A DNA stretch of 64,000 nt. Source: Gossypium raimondii (Eukaryota > Streptophyta > Magnoliopsida > Malvales > Malvaceae). Positions within the stretch are counted from its first letter, which is position 1. Each line of letters begins with the position of its first letter. Shown here piece by piece: positions 62,700-64,000 of this stretch. The notes beneath the pieces are model-generated. The model was given only the letters and a program-made list of their open reading frames with translations. It had not been told where the DNA came from and searched no databases. The stretch lies in the NCBI RefSeq assembly GCF_025698545.1, contig NC_068576.1:56208094-56272093 (forward strand), in the 5' to 3' direction. A program made the position numbers and the translations under genes.

Positions 62700-64000
62700 T
62701 GTAACACCCCTTAACCCTTATCCGTCGCCGGAACAAGGTTATGGAGCATTACCGGACTTTTTAGATCAAATATGAACACTATATAATCATCTAGCATACA
62801 CATCATAATTTAATCATATTGTCTCTATTATGAGCCCTCGAGGCTCAAAATATGTGTTAGAAACAAATCGGGACTAAATCGGGTACTCTAGGAATTTTTT
62901 GCAAAATTTCAAAAAATTTCCTAGGTGCGGAGGACACATGCCCATGTGTTAGCCATGTGTCTCACACAGTCCAATCACACGCCCGTGTGTCTGGCCATGT
63001 GGACTCAAAATGAACCTTAAACATCAAGTTTACCCTTCCCTGCAACCTTGAATACCAAGCAACTCAAAAACCAATTGTTCAATCACTTTAAAACACGATT
63101 TAATACCTTTAAAACATGTCAAAACAATCATCCTAGTTTCCTAACCAATGTACTCTCATAGGTACTTCACATATATTATCAAAACAATCAAATAAAACAT
63201 CATTTAAGCCAATTCTAAATTCATACCAATTTCAACCCAAATTTGCCTATATCACTCTCACTTATGCATCAACTTAAACATTCCATATTAAACCTCAACT
63301 TAACAAGTATAATAATGTATATAAGTAACCAATATAATCTTATAACGTCATTTACATTCACTTCCCAAAATGACAAGCATAAGACATCTTAGGTACATGT
63401 CGACACAAAAAGAAATATACATCACCACGTTTTGAGTTCGGGATCATTGACGGATGCTGAATCGACAATCTGACTTTAACCTAACTCGCGCATGGAAAAC
63501 AAACAGTATGCTAAGTATAAACTCAGTGGTATTTCTACAATCCGAATGTTTAAAAGTTAAATAATATAACATACAATAACTATAGTCATACAATTATTCA
63601 ATTCATAAATAAGATATTTATAACATATTCAATTTTTATCATTTGCTATCCCAGATAGCTTTTCACAATATGAACACAAAAACATTTGAACAACAATATT
63701 GTTCATTCATATTTAATTCATAAATACACAAATCATATGTCTCTAACCATATTTCCAATCACCACTCAATATCAATCATAACACTATTTTATTCAATAAC
63801 CCCTATTAACATGACACAGACTCGGACAGATACACGGATCCAACCAAAACACACCAGTTTGGCACCCAGTGCCTCATCGGATAATTCGAAGCAATAAGTT
63901 GACACCCAATGTCTTATCGGTCATGCCGAAGTAAATTGGTACCTAGTACCTCATCGAATTTATCCGAAGTAATAATTTGACACTAGGTGTGTCATCGACT
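62700..64000 (-). mobile_element. Ty3/Gypsy LTR, minus strand, continues past the window
   Basis: Starts TGTAACACCCCTTAACCC (the LTR 3' end on the minus strand) and shares CCGTCGCCGGAAC, GAGCCCTCGAGGCTC, CGGGTACTC and CACACGCCCGTGTG with the segment at 26285. No primer site lies just outside 62700, so this is a solo LTR or the 3' LTR of an element lying to the right. 63860-64000 holds four degenerate copies of a GGCACCCAGTGCCTCATCGG-type motif about 45 bases apart. No coding domain in the window. Confidence 0.7.

Noticed and set aside
63860-64000. Possible CRISPR-like or satellite array
   Set aside because: Four degenerate ~45-bp motifs inside a Gypsy LTR; not direct repeats with unique spacers, and the genome is a plant.

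Overview
The window is nuclear DNA of a eudicot plant. The genes have GT-AG introns, the spacers are very AT-rich and full of LTR-retrotransposon debris, and the proteins are plant families. The retrotransposon ends that start TGTAACACCCC and carry the phrase CCGTATCCGTCGCC, together with the general look of the spacers, remind me of cotton (Gossypium, Malvaceae). That is recognition from memory, not a search result.

Layout. 1-10.8 kb is a conserved gene block: the 3' part of an MBD13-type methyl-CpG-binding-domain gene (+), an ARFRP1-type small GTPase (-, six coding exons, complete), a frameshifted F-box/DUF295 gene (-), and a one-exon SIS-domain sugar-phosphate isomerase-like gene (+). From 12.6 to 43.4 kb lies a cluster of berberine-bridge-enzyme-like (BBE-like) FAD oxidase genes. 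Three have full open frames (23807-25414, 29126-30769, 36165-37766). One is cut by a Copia element (14565-20742). One is a recent tandem copy with an early stop (41755-43353). Three are truncated relics (12.6, 31.9 and 33.9 kb). The first two units are on the minus strand and the rest on the plus strand. The spacers hold Gypsy LTR segments, Copia fragments, SINE-like copies and dispersed AT-rich repeats.

45.2-46.6 kb carries a COR27/COR28-type cold- and clock-regulated gene with two evening elements upstream. A 6-kb repeat-rich spacer follows. 52.5-53.8 kb is a one-exon TMEM161-like membrane protein. 54.5-57.8 kb is a complete ten-exon XBAT33-type ankyrin-RING E3 ligase gene (-) with one GC-AG intron. 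The last 6 kb is repeat-rich and ends inside a minus-strand Gypsy LTR.

No pathway links these genes. The most distinctive region is the BBE-like cluster. All copies that reach the site keep the flavin-linking His, but all except one lack the second flavin-linking Cys, and the Lys/Gln pair described for monolignol-oxidising members is replaced throughout. This points to a diverged, actively expanding and decaying secreted-oxidase subfamily. I saw no CRISPR array, rRNA or convincing tRNA gene. No whole LTR element with an open polyprotein is present.
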